Assembly: GCF_013409045.1 (NCBI RefSeq)
Contig: NZ_JACCBT010000001.1
Span: forward strand, 6,262,001 to 6,326,000
DNA: 64,000 bases
Source of the DNA: Actinomadura citrea
GTDB lineage: Bacteria > Actinomycetota > Actinomycetes > Streptosporangiales > Streptosporangiaceae
Reading direction: 5' to 3'
In this document: positions 16,724 to 24,702 of the stretch, in pieces
Position numbering within the stretch: the first letter of the stretch is position 1
How the letters are laid out: each line of letters starts with the position of its first letter
Notes under the pieces: model-generated
The model's database searches: none
Seen by the model: only the letters and a program-made list of their open reading frames with translations
Told to the model about the DNA's origin: nothing
Made by a program: the position numbers and the translations under genes

Positions 16724-16915
16724 ATGGAAGACATGATTTGCCAGTCGTGCCGCGAACGCCACCACGAGGAGTGCCGTGGCGGCTCCTGGTGCGACTGCCA
16801 GCACCACCCCGCGCCCGCCGCCCCCGCGCCCGGCGCGCCCACCGCCGGGCGCCGCACGGACCCAGCGACCGGCGGGAAGGCCGAGCCCCGGGTGAACTGG
16901 AGGGCGCAGGGATGA
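16724..16915 (+). CDS. Small Cys/His-rich protein, probable zinc binder
   Basis: A 63-residue protein (60 if the second ATG at 16733 is used). The N-terminal 30 residues hold CQSCRERHHEECRGGSWC and then DCQHH, giving CxxC, HHxxC, CxC and HH groups enough for one or two metal sites. The rest is Ala/Pro-rich and disordered. Such short CRGG(S/T)WCDCQH proteins are widespread in actinomycetes and have no known function. It lies between the YihY gene (divergent) and the sulfite-reduction operon. A further frame starts at 16912 overlapping its stop (ATGA); it ends in the leader peptide described next. Confidence 0.6.
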   Translation: MEDMICQSCRERHHEECRGGSWCDCQHHPAPAAPAPGAPTAGRRTDPATGGKAEPRVNWRAQG

Positions 16916-16983
16916 CGCATCTCACGCGTCCGCATGCCGGACGTCACTGGACAGTCCGCGAGACGGCATGTCAGAGTGCGGGT

Positions 16984-17061
16984 ATGACTGCCGCGGACCC
17001 GTTGCTGGCCAAGCGCCGGCACGTCGACTTCCTCCGCGTCCGCAGCGCGATCTGTAGGTGA
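16984..17061 (+). CDS. Leader peptide of the sulfur assimilation operon
   Basis: A 25-codon frame ending RRHVDFLRVRSAIC-Arg-stop. This ending is the hallmark of the short 'putative leader peptides' found upstream of sulfite/sulfate assimilation genes in actinobacteria; the Cys near the end suggests cysteine-sensing attenuation. It ends 141 bases before the sulfite reductase start. TGGACA at 16948-16953 is a possible -35, in which case the transcript would begin near the ATG. The same frame can also be read from 16912, but the family length fits the ATG at 16984. The attenuator hairpins in 17062-17187 are not obvious by eye. Confidence 0.65.
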   Translation: MTAADPLLAKRRHVDFLRVRSAICR

Positions 17062-17202
17062 CGCTCCGACCACGCCCCTGTACAGCCGGGCGCGTGGCGC
17101 ATCGGCGTCACCTTTGACTTCATCCTGCTCAGCGTCGAGCCGGCTGCCTCAGAGCGCCGGTGCGCTGCGCGTCCCTCACGACCACAGATGAGGACGCGCG
17201 CC

Positions 17203-18855
17203 GTGCCACCCGCGACCAAACGCAAGAAGGGCGAGGGCCAGTGGGCCCTCGGCTACCGCGAACCGCTCAACAAGAACGAAGAGAACAAGAAGAACGACGA
17301 CGGACTGAACGTCCGCCGCCGGATCATCGACATCTACTCCAAGAGCGGTTTCGACTCCATCGACCCGTCCGACCTGCGCGGCCGGTTCCGCTGGATGGGC
17401 CTGTACACCCAGCGCAAGCCCGGCATCGACGGCGGCAAGACCGGCGCGCTGGAGGACGAGGAGCTCGAGGACCGCTACTTCATGATGCGGGTGCGGATCG
17501 ACGGCGGGCAGCTGAGCGGACCGCAGCTGCGCACGATCGCGGACGTCTCCACCCGGTACGCGCGCGGCACCGCCGACATCACCGACCGCCAGAACGTCCA
17601 GCTGCACTGGGTGCGGATCGAGGACGTCCCGGCGATCTGGGAGGCGCTGGAGGCGGTCGGGCTGCACACCATGGAGGCCTGCGGCGACGTCCCGCGCGTG
17701 ATCATCGGCTGCCCGCTGGCCGGGATCGCGGCCGACGAGGTCGTGGACGCGACGCCGCGGCTGCGCGAGATCCACGACCGCTACATCGGCTCCCCGGAGT
17801 TCTCCAACCTGCCGCGCAAGTTCAAGACGGCGATGTCGGGCTGCACGTCGCACTGCACCGTCCACGAGATCAACGACATCGCGTTCGTGGGCGTGGTGGA
17901 CGAGGCAGGCGAGACCGGCTACCAGGTGTTCGTCGGGGGCGGGCTGTCCACCAACCCGATGTTCGCGCAGAGCCTCGGCGTGTTCGTCAAGCCCGAGCAG
18001 ACCGCGGAGGTGTGGCACGGCGTCACCTCCATCTTCCGCGACTACGGCTACCGGCGGCTGCGCAGCCGCGCCCGGTTGAAGTTCCTGGTGAAGGACTGGG
18101 GCGCCGCGAAGTTCCGCGAGGTGCTGGAGAAGGAGTACCTCGGGTTCGCGCTGCCGGACGGCCCCGAGCCCGCCGCGCCGCTCGCCCGCCGCGACCACGT
18201 CGGGATCCACCCGCAGAAGGACGGCGCCTACTACGTCGGGTTCGCGCCCCGTGTCGGCCGGGTGGACGGCGAACTGCTCGGCGTCATCGGCGACCTCGCC
18301 GAGCGCTACGGCTCCGGCCGGGTACGCACGACCAACGAGCAGAAGATGGTCATCCTGGACGTCCCGGAGAAGGACACCGAGGCCCTCGCCGACGAGCTGG
18401 CGCAGCACGACCTGCAGGTCCGGCCGTCCACGTTCCGCCGCCAGACGATGGCGTGCACGGGCATCGAGTACTGCAAGCTCGCGATCGTCGACACCAAGCA
18501 GCGCGCGATGGACCTGATCGACGAACTGGAGGAGCGGCTCCCCGACTTCGACCAGCCGCTGACGATCAACGTCAACGGCTGCCCGAACGCGTGCGCCCGC
18601 ATCCAGGTCGCCGACATCGGGCTGAAGGGCCAGCTGGTCGTGGACGACGACGGCGAGCAGGTCGAGGGCTTCCAGATCCACCTCGGAGGGCGGCTCGGCG
18701 CGTCGTTCGGCAAGAAGGTCCGCGGGCTGAAGACCACCTCGGCCGGGCTCACCGACTACGTCGAGCGCGTCGTGCGCAGGTTCGACGAGCAGCGCACAGG
18801 CGGCGAGACGTTCGCCGAGTGGGTGCACCGCGCCGACGAGGCGGACCTCAAGTGA
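17203..18855 (+). CDS. sirA: Ferredoxin-dependent sulfite reductase (nitrite/sulfite reductase family)
   Basis: A 550-residue siroheme/[4Fe-4S] enzyme reducing sulfite to sulfide with six electrons from ferredoxin. The cluster and siroheme ligands are Cys418 and Cys424 (ACTGIEYC) and Cys460 and Cys464 (NGCPNAC). The two internal repeats typical of the family are visible. I prefer the GTG at 17203, with gagga 8 bases upstream; an ATG at 17188 adds five residues. It heads the operon with a zinc-ribbon gene, cysH and a sirohydrochlorin chelatase, which together make it an assimilatory sulfite, not nitrite, reductase. The gene symbol follows mycobacterial usage. Confidence 0.88.
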   Translation: MPPATKRKKGEGQWALGYREPLNKNEENKKNDDGLNVRRRIIDIYSKSGFDSIDPSDLRGRFRWMGLYTQRKPGIDGGKTGALEDEELEDRYFMMRVRIDGGQLSGPQLRTIADVSTRYARGTADITDRQNVQLHWVRIEDVPAIWEALEAVGLHTMEACGDVPRVIIGCPLAGIAADEVVDATPRLREIHDRYIGSPEFSNLPRKFKTAMSGCTSHCTVHEINDIAFVGVVDEAGETGYQVFVGGGLSTNPMFAQSLGVFVKPEQTAEVWHGVTSIFRDYGYRRLRSRARLKFLVKDWGAAKFREVLEKEYLGFALPDGPEPAAPLARRDHVGIHPQKDGAYYVGFAPRVGRVDGELLGVIGDLAERYGSGRVRTTNEQKMVILDVPEKDTEALADELAQHDLQVRPSTFRRQTMACTGIEYCKLAIVDTKQRAMDLIDELEERLPDFDQPLTINVNGCPNACARIQVADIGLKGQLVVDDDGEQVEGFQIHLGGRLGASFGKKVRGLKTTSAGLTDYVERVVRRFDEQRTGGETFAEWVHRADEADLK

Positions 18856-18871
18856 GCGGGGCTGATCGGGC

Positions 18872-19042
18872 ATGAGCGAGCGGATGGCGCCGTTCTACTG
18901 CCCCTACTGCGGCGAGGAGGGCCTCGAACCCCGGGATGAAACGCCCGGGGCGTGGTTCTGCCCCGACTGCGTCCGTTCCTTCAGCCTGAAGTTCCTCGGT
19001 GTCGGCACCCCCCGCACCGCGAGCAAGGAGGTCCCCCGGTGA
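18872..19042 (+). CDS. Small zinc-ribbon protein in the sulfite operon
   Basis: A 56-residue protein with two CxxC knuckles (Cys10/Cys13 and Cys30/Cys33), a rubredoxin-like or zinc-ribbon arrangement. It lies 16 bases after the sulfite reductase and its stop overlaps the GTG of cysH, so it is translationally coupled. A small gene at this place recurs in actinomycete sulfur operons. It could be an electron carrier or a metal-bound assembly factor for the reductases; neither is shown by the sequence. Confidence 0.7.
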   Translation: MSERMAPFYCPYCGEEGLEPRDETPGAWFCPDCVRSFSLKFLGVGTPRTASKEVPR

Positions 19043-19749
19043 CACTGCTGGAGACCGACAGACCCACCCTCGACCTCCAGGACATCGTCGAGTCGGCCGC
19101 CGCCGCGCTGGAGGGCGCCCCGACACTGGAGGTCATCCGGTGGGCGGTCGCCACGTTCGGCGACCGCATCTGCCTCACCTCGTCCATGTCGGACGCGGCC
19201 CTGATCCACCTCGTGTCGAAGGTGAAGCCGGGCATCGACGTGCTGTTCGTCGACACCGGCTACCACTTCGCCGAGACCGTCGGAACGCGCGACGCCGTCG
19301 AGGCCGTCTACCCGGTGAACGTCATCGACGTCACCCCGTCCCGGACGGTCGAGGAGCAGGAGGCCGCGCTCGGCCCGCGCCTGTACGGCCGCAACCCCGA
19401 CCTGTGCTGCCACCTGCGCAAGGTGGAGCCGCTCGGCCGCGCGCTGGAGGGCTACATGGCCTGGTTCAGCGGCATCCGCCGGGACGAGACCGCGAGCCGC
19501 CGCGACCGCCGGGTCGTCGAGTGGGACCGCAAGCGCGGCATGGTCAAGGTGAACCCGATCCTGGGCTGGTCCCAGGAGGACATGGACAACTACATCGAGG
19601 ACAACGGGGTGCTCGTCAACCCGCTGCACTACGACGGCTACCCCTCGATCGGCTGCGCGCCGTGCACCCGCCCGGTCGCGCCCGGCGAGGACCCACGCAG
19701 CGGCCGGTGGGCCGGAATGGGCAAGACCGAGTGCGGCATCCATCTGTGA
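19039..19749 (+). CDS. cysH: Adenylyl-sulfate (APS) reductase
   Basis: A 236-residue reductase producing sulfite from activated sulfate using thioredoxin. It has the paired cysteines Cys123-Cys124 (DLCCHLRK) and Cys206/Cys209 (GCAPC) that bind a [4Fe-4S] cluster, which marks the APS-using bacterial type rather than the PAPS type of E. coli. The catalytic Cys232 is in the C-terminal ECGIHL. The GTG at 19039 overlaps the previous stop and has ggagg 8-9 bases upstream. It supplies sulfite to the sulfite reductase upstream. Confidence 0.92.
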   Translation: MTLLETDRPTLDLQDIVESAAAALEGAPTLEVIRWAVATFGDRICLTSSMSDAALIHLVSKVKPGIDVLFVDTGYHFAETVGTRDAVEAVYPVNVIDVTPSRTVEEQEAALGPRLYGRNPDLCCHLRKVEPLGRALEGYMAWFSGIRRDETASRRDRRVVEWDRKRGMVKVNPILGWSQEDMDNYIEDNGVLVNPLHYDGYPSIGCAPCTRPVAPGEDPRSGRWAGMGKTECGIHL

Positions 19750-20492
19750 GCGTCCCCCTGGTCGCGGTGGCGCACGGCAGCCGGGACCCCCGCGCCGCCG
19801 CGACCGTCGCCGCGCTGCTCGACGCCGTCCGGGCGCGCCGCCCGGACGTGCCCGTGCACGCCTCGTTCCTGGACCACGCGCCGCCCGCCCCCGACCAGGT
19901 GCTGGACGGCCTGGCCGGGGACGGCGCGGACGAGGCGGTCGTGCTGCCCCTGCTCCTCACCGCGGCCTACCACAGCAAGACCGACATCCCTGGCGTGCTG
20001 AACCGGGTGCACGGCCGGCACCCGCGGCTCGTCCTGCGCACGGCCGGCACGCTCGGCCCGCACCCGCTGCTGCTGGACGCCCTGGAGCGGCGCCTGTCCG
20101 AGGCGGGCGTGGCGCCCGGCGACCCGGACACGGCGGTCGTCCTCGCCTCGGCGGGATCCAGCGACCCGTCCGCCAACGCCACGAACGCGCGGCTGGCGCG
20201 GCGGTGGCGTGCGCGCGGCTGGCGGGACGTGGTGCCGGCGTACGCGACGGCGGCCCGCCCGGCGCCGGCCGAGGCGGTGCGGGCCCTGCTCGAGGCGGGC
20301 GCGCCGCGCGTGGCGGTGGCGTCCTACATCCTCGCGCCGGGCCACTTCGCCGACAAGGTCCGCCGGGAGTCCCTGGCCGCCGGCGCCGCCGCGGTCTCCC
20401 CCGCCCTCGGCGCGGCTCCGGAGGTCGCCGACCTGATCGTCCGCCGCTACGCCGGGGCGCTGGAGGCCCCCCGCGCGGCGGCCGCGGTCTGA
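19746..20492 (+). CDS. Sirohydrochlorin chelatase (CbiX/SirB-like)
   Basis: A 248-residue class II chelatase. VAVAHGSRDPRA at the N-terminus carries the metal-binding His of the family, and LLLTAAYHSKTDIP supplies the second conserved region. It would insert iron into sirohydrochlorin to make siroheme for the sulfite reductase of the same operon. The GTG overlaps the cysH stop (GTGA at 19746-19749). The 3' end is 4 bases from the convergent DUF1707 gene. The counterpart in mycobacteria follows cysH in the same order. Confidence 0.85.
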   Translation: MSVPLVAVAHGSRDPRAAATVAALLDAVRARRPDVPVHASFLDHAPPAPDQVLDGLAGDGADEAVVLPLLLTAAYHSKTDIPGVLNRVHGRHPRLVLRTAGTLGPHPLLLDALERRLSEAGVAPGDPDTAVVLASAGSSDPSANATNARLARRWRARGWRDVVPAYATAARPAPAEAVRALLEAGAPRVAVASYILAPGHFADKVRRESLAAGAAAVSPALGAAPEVADLIVRRYAGALEAPRAAAAV

Positions 20493-20496
20493 CCCC

Positions 20497-21288
20497 CTAC
20501 CGGCGGTCCTTCCACCAGGTGGCGAAGGCGTTCCGGAGCGGGCCGTGGTGCTCGTCGTCGACGATCTTGATGTCGCCCATCACGGCGGTCGCGGTGACGC
20601 GCACGACGGGGACGCGGGCGCCGGGATGCGGGTCGCGGACCGCGACCCGCCGGTCGCCGAGGAAGTTGTGCCCGGTCAGCACGACGCTGACGCCGTCCGG
20701 GACGATGATCTTGACGTCGCCCATCACGGCGGTCACGCAGATGTGCACCTCGCCGGTGGGGACCTGGGCGCCGCGCAGGTCGAGCTCGACGTCGCCCATC
20801 ACCGACACGGCCTCCAGCGGCCCGTCGATGCGCCCGACGATGCGCTCCTTGCAGTCCCCCATGACCGCGCTGAACCTGCGCTTGACCTGCGCAGGCGCGG
20901 GGTTGGCGCCGGGCGCGCCCATGCCGGGCAGGTCGGCGGTGATGAGTTCGAGGTCGCCGCGGCTGACGGCCGCGTAGGCGGCCTCGGTGCGCTCGGTCAG
21001 CTCCTCGAAGGTGAGCCGCCCCTCCACCGAGGCGATCCGCAGCCGCTCGACGACGGCCTCGCGCTCGGCGTCGGACGCCCGCACCGTGTCGTTCGCCCGC
21101 CCGGTGTCGTTCGCCCGCCCGGTGCCCGAGGCACGCCCGGCGTCCGAGGCCCGCCCGCCGCCGGACGCCCGCCCGGTGTCGGGTGCGGTCGTCACGTCGA
21201 CCGGCTCGGGGACGGGGCCGGCGCCCCGCCGCCGCTCCGGCGGCCGGCTCGCGGTGTGCCGCTCGGGCTGCGGACCGGTCTGACTCAT
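20497..21288 (-). CDS. DUF1707 and cell-wall-active-antibiotic-response domain protein
   Basis: A 263-residue cytoplasmic-looking protein. Residues 1-36 are basic, 37-72 are six copies of a hexapeptide (DTGRAS, GGGRAS, DAGRAS, GTGRAN, DTGRAN, DTVRAS), 73-125 form the DUF1707 domain (ASDAEREAVVERL... and LTFEELTERTEAAYAA), and the C-terminal part has VMGD repeated three times (SAVMGD, SVMGD, TAVMGD), the beta-helical pattern of the LiaF-like C-terminal domain. The ATG at 21288 gives this start. Related proteins sense or respond to envelope stress. It is transcribed alone. Confidence 0.8.
   Translation of the reverse strand: MSQTGPQPERHTASRPPERRRGAGPVPEPVDVTTAPDTGRASGGGRASDAGRASGTGRANDTGRANDTVRASDAEREAVVERLRIASVEGRLTFEELTERTEAAYAAVSRGDLELITADLPGMGAPGANPAPAQVKRRFSAVMGDCKERIVGRIDGPLEAVSVMGDVELDLRGAQVPTGEVHICVTAVMGDVKIIVPDGVSVVLTGHNFLGDRRVAVRDPHPGARVPVVRVTATAVMGDIKIVDDEHHGPLRNAFATWWKDRR
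21073..21180. repeat. Six tandem 18-bp units within the DUF1707 gene
   Basis: The segment encodes six in-frame hexapeptides ending RAS or RAN. Two adjacent units (about 21085-21120) are nearly identical at DNA level (gtgtcgttcgcccgcccg on the plus strand). It is a low-complexity linker that can expand or contract without shifting frame. Confidence 0.7.
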
Positions 21289-21456
21289 GATTTCGACGGT
21301 ATGCCCCCGGCGGCGCTGGACAATCCGCCGCGCGGACGAGATCACCCCACCACCTGAGGAGGATGGACGTCCTCCCACCCCACAGGCATGATCAACCTGG
21401 CGCCCGAACCGCGTTCTGTATTCTGCTGGTCGACGGCATGAACGTTGGGAGAGCGC

Positions 21457-23082
21457 GTGACGCACGAGGTGTTCAACCAGGTCCCCCCGCTCGCCGGGCA
21501 CGACGCCTCCGACGAGGCGGCCCTGCTGGACGGGCTGCACCGCGAGGGCGCCGGGTGGGCCGAGGCCGAGGTGCGCGAGCTCGGCCGCCTGGCCGGCGCC
21601 GAGCGGGCCCAGGAGTGGGGGCGCCTCGCCAACGAGCACCCGCCCGTGCTGCGCACCCACGACCGCTGCGGGCACCGGATCGACGAGGTCGAGTTCCACC
21701 CGGCGTGGCACGAGCTGATGACCGTCGCGGTGACGCACGGCCTGCACGGCTCGGCGTGGACCGACCCCCGCGAGGGCGCCCATGTCGCCCGCGCGGCGAA
21801 GTTCTACACCTGGCGCGTCGACGCGGGCCACGGCTGCCCCGTCTCGATGACCTACGCCGCCGTCCCGGCGCTGCGGCAGTCGCCGGAGCTGGCCGCGCGG
21901 TACGAGCCGCTCCTGGCCAGGCCGGAGTACGACTTCGGGCTGCGGCCCCCGCTCACCAAGACCGCGCTTCTCGCCGGCATGTCCATGACCGAGAAGCAGG
22001 GCGGCTCGGACGTCCGCGCCAACACCACCACGGCCGCGCCCCAGCCGGACGGGACGTACCGCCTCGTCGGCCACAAGTGGTTCACCAGCGCTCCGATGTG
22101 CGACGTGTTCCTCACCCTCGCCCAGGCGCCCGGCGGGCTGACCTGCTTCCTCGTCCCCCGCGTCCTGCCGGACGGCGGCCTCAACCCGCTGCGCCTGATG
22201 CGGCTGAAGGACAAGCTCGGCAACCGGTCCAACGCCTCCTCCGAGGTGGAGTACGACGAGGCGGTCGCGTGGCGGGTCGGGGACGAGGGCCGCGGCGTCC
22301 GCACCATCATCGAGATGGTCAACATGACCCGCCTGGACTGCGTGATCGGTGCCGCGTCCGGGATGCGGCTCGGCGTCACCACCGCCGCGCACCACGCGGC
22401 GCACCGCTCGGCGTTCGGCCGGCCGCTGATCGACCAGCCGCTGATGCGCAACGTCCTGGCCGACCTCGCGATCGAGTCCGAGGCCGCCACGACCACGATG
22501 CTGCGCCTCGCGGGCGCCACCGACCGCTCGGTGCGCGGCAGCGAGAGCGAGACCGCCTTCAAGCGCCTCGGCCTCGCGGTCAGCAAGTACTGGATCTGCA
22601 AGCGCTGGCCCGCGCACGCCGCCGAGGCCCTCGAATGCCTGGGCGGCAACGGCTACGTCGAGGAGTCCGGGATGCCCCGCCTCTTCCGCGAGTCGCCCCT
22701 GAACTCCATCTGGGAGGGCTCCGGCAACGTCGCGGCACTCGATCTCCTCCGCGCAACGCTACGCGAGCCGCAAACCCTAGAGGCGTTCTTCGAAGAAGTA
22801 GCCCTCTCTCAAGGAGCCGACAAGCGCCTAGACGCAGCCATCAAGGAGACCAAGGAAAGCTTCGCCGACACCGCGACAATCGAGTACCGCGCCCGCCGAG
22901 TAGCCGAGCGCCTGGCGCTAGTCCTCCAGGCATCACTGCTGGTCAGACACGGCCACCCGGCCGTCGCCGACGCCTTCTGCGCCACGCGCCTAGCCGGCGA
23001 CTGGGGCGGCGCTTTCGGCACCCTCCCGCCAGGCCTGGACATCGCCCCCATCATCGACCGCGCCACCCCGAAGGTCGGCTGA
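21457..23082 (+). CDS. AidB-like acyl-CoA dehydrogenase, 3' end supplied by the island
   Basis: A 541-residue flavoprotein of the AidB branch of acyl-CoA dehydrogenases. MSMTEKQGGSDVRANTT, the FAD-binding GHKWFTSAPMCD and the conserved IWEGSGNV near residue 418 are visible. The GTG at 21457 has gggagag 5 bases upstream. AidB proteins bind DNA and flavin and are tied to alkylation responses. The oddity: from about 22711 to the stop the DNA is a second, roughly 90% identical version of the 3' end found at 48958-49329. Its codons (cta, gta, tag-ending words in other frames) look less GC-biased than the rest. I infer the island inserted here and its own copy of the 3' end restores the frame. Confidence 0.85.
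   Translation: MTHEVFNQVPPLAGHDASDEAALLDGLHREGAGWAEAEVRELGRLAGAERAQEWGRLANEHPPVLRTHDRCGHRIDEVEFHPAWHELMTVAVTHGLHGSAWTDPREGAHVARAAKFYTWRVDAGHGCPVSMTYAAVPALRQSPELAARYEPLLARPEYDFGLRPPLTKTALLAGMSMTEKQGGSDVRANTTTAAPQPDGTYRLVGHKWFTSAPMCDVFLTLAQAPGGLTCFLVPRVLPDGGLNPLRLMRLKDKLGNRSNASSEVEYDEAVAWRVGDEGRGVRTIIEMVNMTRLDCVIGAASGMRLGVTTAAHHAAHRSAFGRPLIDQPLMRNVLADLAIESEAATTTMLRLAGATDRSVRGSESETAFKRLGLAVSKYWICKRWPAHAAEALECLGGNGYVEESGMPRLFRESPLNSIWEGSGNVAALDLLRATLREPQTLEAFFEEVALSQGADKRLDAAIKETKESFADTATIEYRARRVAERLALVLQASLLVRHGHPAVADAFCATRLAGDWGGAFGTLPPGLDIAPIIDRATPKVG
22709..22730. other. attL, left junction of the island
   Basis: The core TGGGAGGGCTCCGGCAACGT (22711-22730) is identical to 48958-48977, and the two preceding bases (tc) also match, giving 22 bp. 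Homology to the right copy continues rightwards for 352 bp at about 90% but stops at once to the left. It falls on the codons for the conserved IWEGSGNV motif of the AidB-like gene. Confidence 0.8.
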
Positions 23083-23807
23083 GTCCTCAGCTCCTGGCGT
23101 TGCCGAGCCACCGCATCCGCCTGTCCGCAACCGATCCAAGCAAGATCATCCACTAACGTACCCGTTAGTAGGCAGCCGCCGCGTCGCACTAGTAGTGCTA
23201 AGTGCAGCGTCGTGCCACCCGGTGCTCGGCTACGCCCGGTCAGTCACGCCCGTGAATAGCCCCGTTCTTCGCTTGCCAGAGGATGCGGGGGATCCGGGTC
23301 CCGATATGCCCATACTGACTTGGCCTTAGCAAGGCCGGCGCGGCGCATGCTGCAGGCTGAGGTGTCGATTGCCAGCCAGGCGCATGAGACGTCGGCCAGC
23401 ACGCGCCCTCGGGAGCGGATCAGTATTGGTGGTTCTGTCCCGGCGTCCGGACGTGGCGCCGCTGGCAGCGCGGTAGCCGCATCGGCGCGGAACGCCTGAC
23501 ACTCCTGATGCGCCATAGGGTTCTTCTCCAATAGCGCCTCAATCTACGCCGAATCGGGGGCAGCCCAACGGCATGACCGGTCACTTCCCCAGGGCTGGTT
23601 CGGCGCAGCGAAACCGGACTAACAGACTCCCCTGTTCCAGCCGTCCGCGTGCCGTCCGCCGCGTGGCGGACGGCCGTCCGCGACATCGCCTGAGCCGTCC
23701 GCCCCGATATCTACCGTCCAAAGATCGGACGAAGCCCCGGACCACCGACGCCTGACCCTTCCAGGCGGCGAACGCACCGCCTTCCCGATCAGCGCGCACC
23801 GGCCACG
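23083..23807. other. Island left end, no supported gene
   Basis: Between the reconstituted AidB-like stop and the MobC gene I see no open frame with family-like sequence. A relaxase is expected downstream of MobC in this place, but no frame resembles one. A 95-codon minus-strand frame (23244-23531) is open but unconvincing. The segment probably holds attachment-site arms and deletion scars. Confidence 0.4.
23152..23198. repeat. Two short inverted repeats next to attL
   Basis: ACTAACG-TACC-CGTTAGT (23152-23169) and GCACT-AGT-AGTGC (23186-23198) lie 70-116 bases after the AidB-like stop codon. They could be a terminator for that gene, recombinase arm sites, or both. Neither is long. Confidence 0.4.
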
Positions 23808-24293
23808 CTAAGGAAGCCGCCGACACACATCGTCCGCCAACTCATCCAGCTTCTCGACGGTTCGCGCGGCCGCCTCGGCGTACCACCGCAACTGCGGCGA
23901 CGCCTCCCCCGAGTGCAACGCCGCGATTGCCTGGTTGAGGTTAGCTCCAATCCGTCGAGCCTGCCCCGATGCATGCATCATGATCGCCAGCGACTCCCGC
24001 AGCAATGCGTACTGCGGCTGGACACTGCCTCGAGCCGCATTGAGCACCGCCTGCGCCGCGTATGCCCCGACCGCAAGCCGTTCTCCTGATGCCGCCGAGG
24101 CAACCAACGCATGCTCCTCCTCCGACAACGAGAACCTCACCGAGCGGTTGCGCCGCGGAGTCCGATGCGCCCGCCGATTCACCTGCGCTGGCCTCGCCTC
24201 CTGCTGCGACCCGTCTTCAGGGATTACAGCCACCACCTCCCGGATCGCGCTCGATCCCCCGATGAACTGGACCGCGCACGGTCCAGCCGCCAT
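23808..24293 (-). CDS. MobC-like plasmid mobilisation relaxosome protein
   Basis: Up to 161 residues. The basic HRTPRRNRSVRFSLSEEE segment and the following AASGERLAVGAYAAQAVL form a ribbon-helix-helix-like DNA-binding unit, and ARRIGANLNQAIAALHSGE contains the GxNLNQ signature of MobC (PF05713). The start is uncertain: ATG at 24293, or GTG at 24236 or 24233 nearer the conserved part. MobC helps a relaxase open the transfer origin. Here the partner relaxase normally found downstream is absent, so the element may have lost self-mobilisation or use a helper's relaxase. It lies on the minus strand close to the left end. Confidence 0.7.
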   Translation of the reverse strand: MAAGPCAVQFIGGSSAIREVVAVIPEDGSQQEARPAQVNRRAHRTPRRNRSVRFSLSEEEHALVASAASGERLAVGAYAAQAVLNAARGSVQPQYALLRESLAIMMHASGQARRIGANLNQAIAALHSGEASPQLRWYAEAAARTVEKLDELADDVCRRLP

Positions 24294-24702
24294 ATGTGCA
24301 CGATTTCCATTTCTTGCCCCCCGCGGCAGCGGAGCCCGGCGAGACCCTTCAGGTCTCGGCCGGCGTACGCATGGGACAGGCTGTCTCATCCCACGCCCGC
24401 CCGCTACTTTAAGCATCGGCGTGGCCCACTGACGCTCAAAAACATCAGCGGGGCTGACCCGGAAGGCCCGGCGTAGGTCCGCAGAAGCGCTTCGGCGCGT
24501 TTTGGTTCATGCAGTCCGGTCGGCGCGAGCCCACCGAGAGTGCCCACACCCCTGCCGGATCTCGGCTCGCAGATGGCCTCAGAACCACTGCGTCTTCCCG
24601 TCGGGGGTCACCAATGTGACTCGACTCAGATGCGTCACAGCCATCGGCGGGGCAAAGGTCAGGTAGCCGGGAGGCAGAGCGGAGACGCCCCTCCACGATC
24701 TT

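Noticed and set aside
17203..18855. Assimilatory nitrite reductase
   Set aside because: The family covers both activities, but the operon with CysH and a sirohydrochlorin chelatase and the sulfur-type leader point to sulfite reduction.
21085..21180. CRISPR-like short repeats
   Set aside because: The repeats are in-frame 18-bp units inside a gene with no spacers.
23244..23531. 95-codon minus-strand frame near the left end of the island
   Set aside because: No recognisable motif, no convincing ribosome site, and nothing resembling the relaxase expected there.
24445..24696. 83-codon frame downstream of the ATP-binding protein
   Set aside because: Composition unlike a folded protein and no ribosome site.
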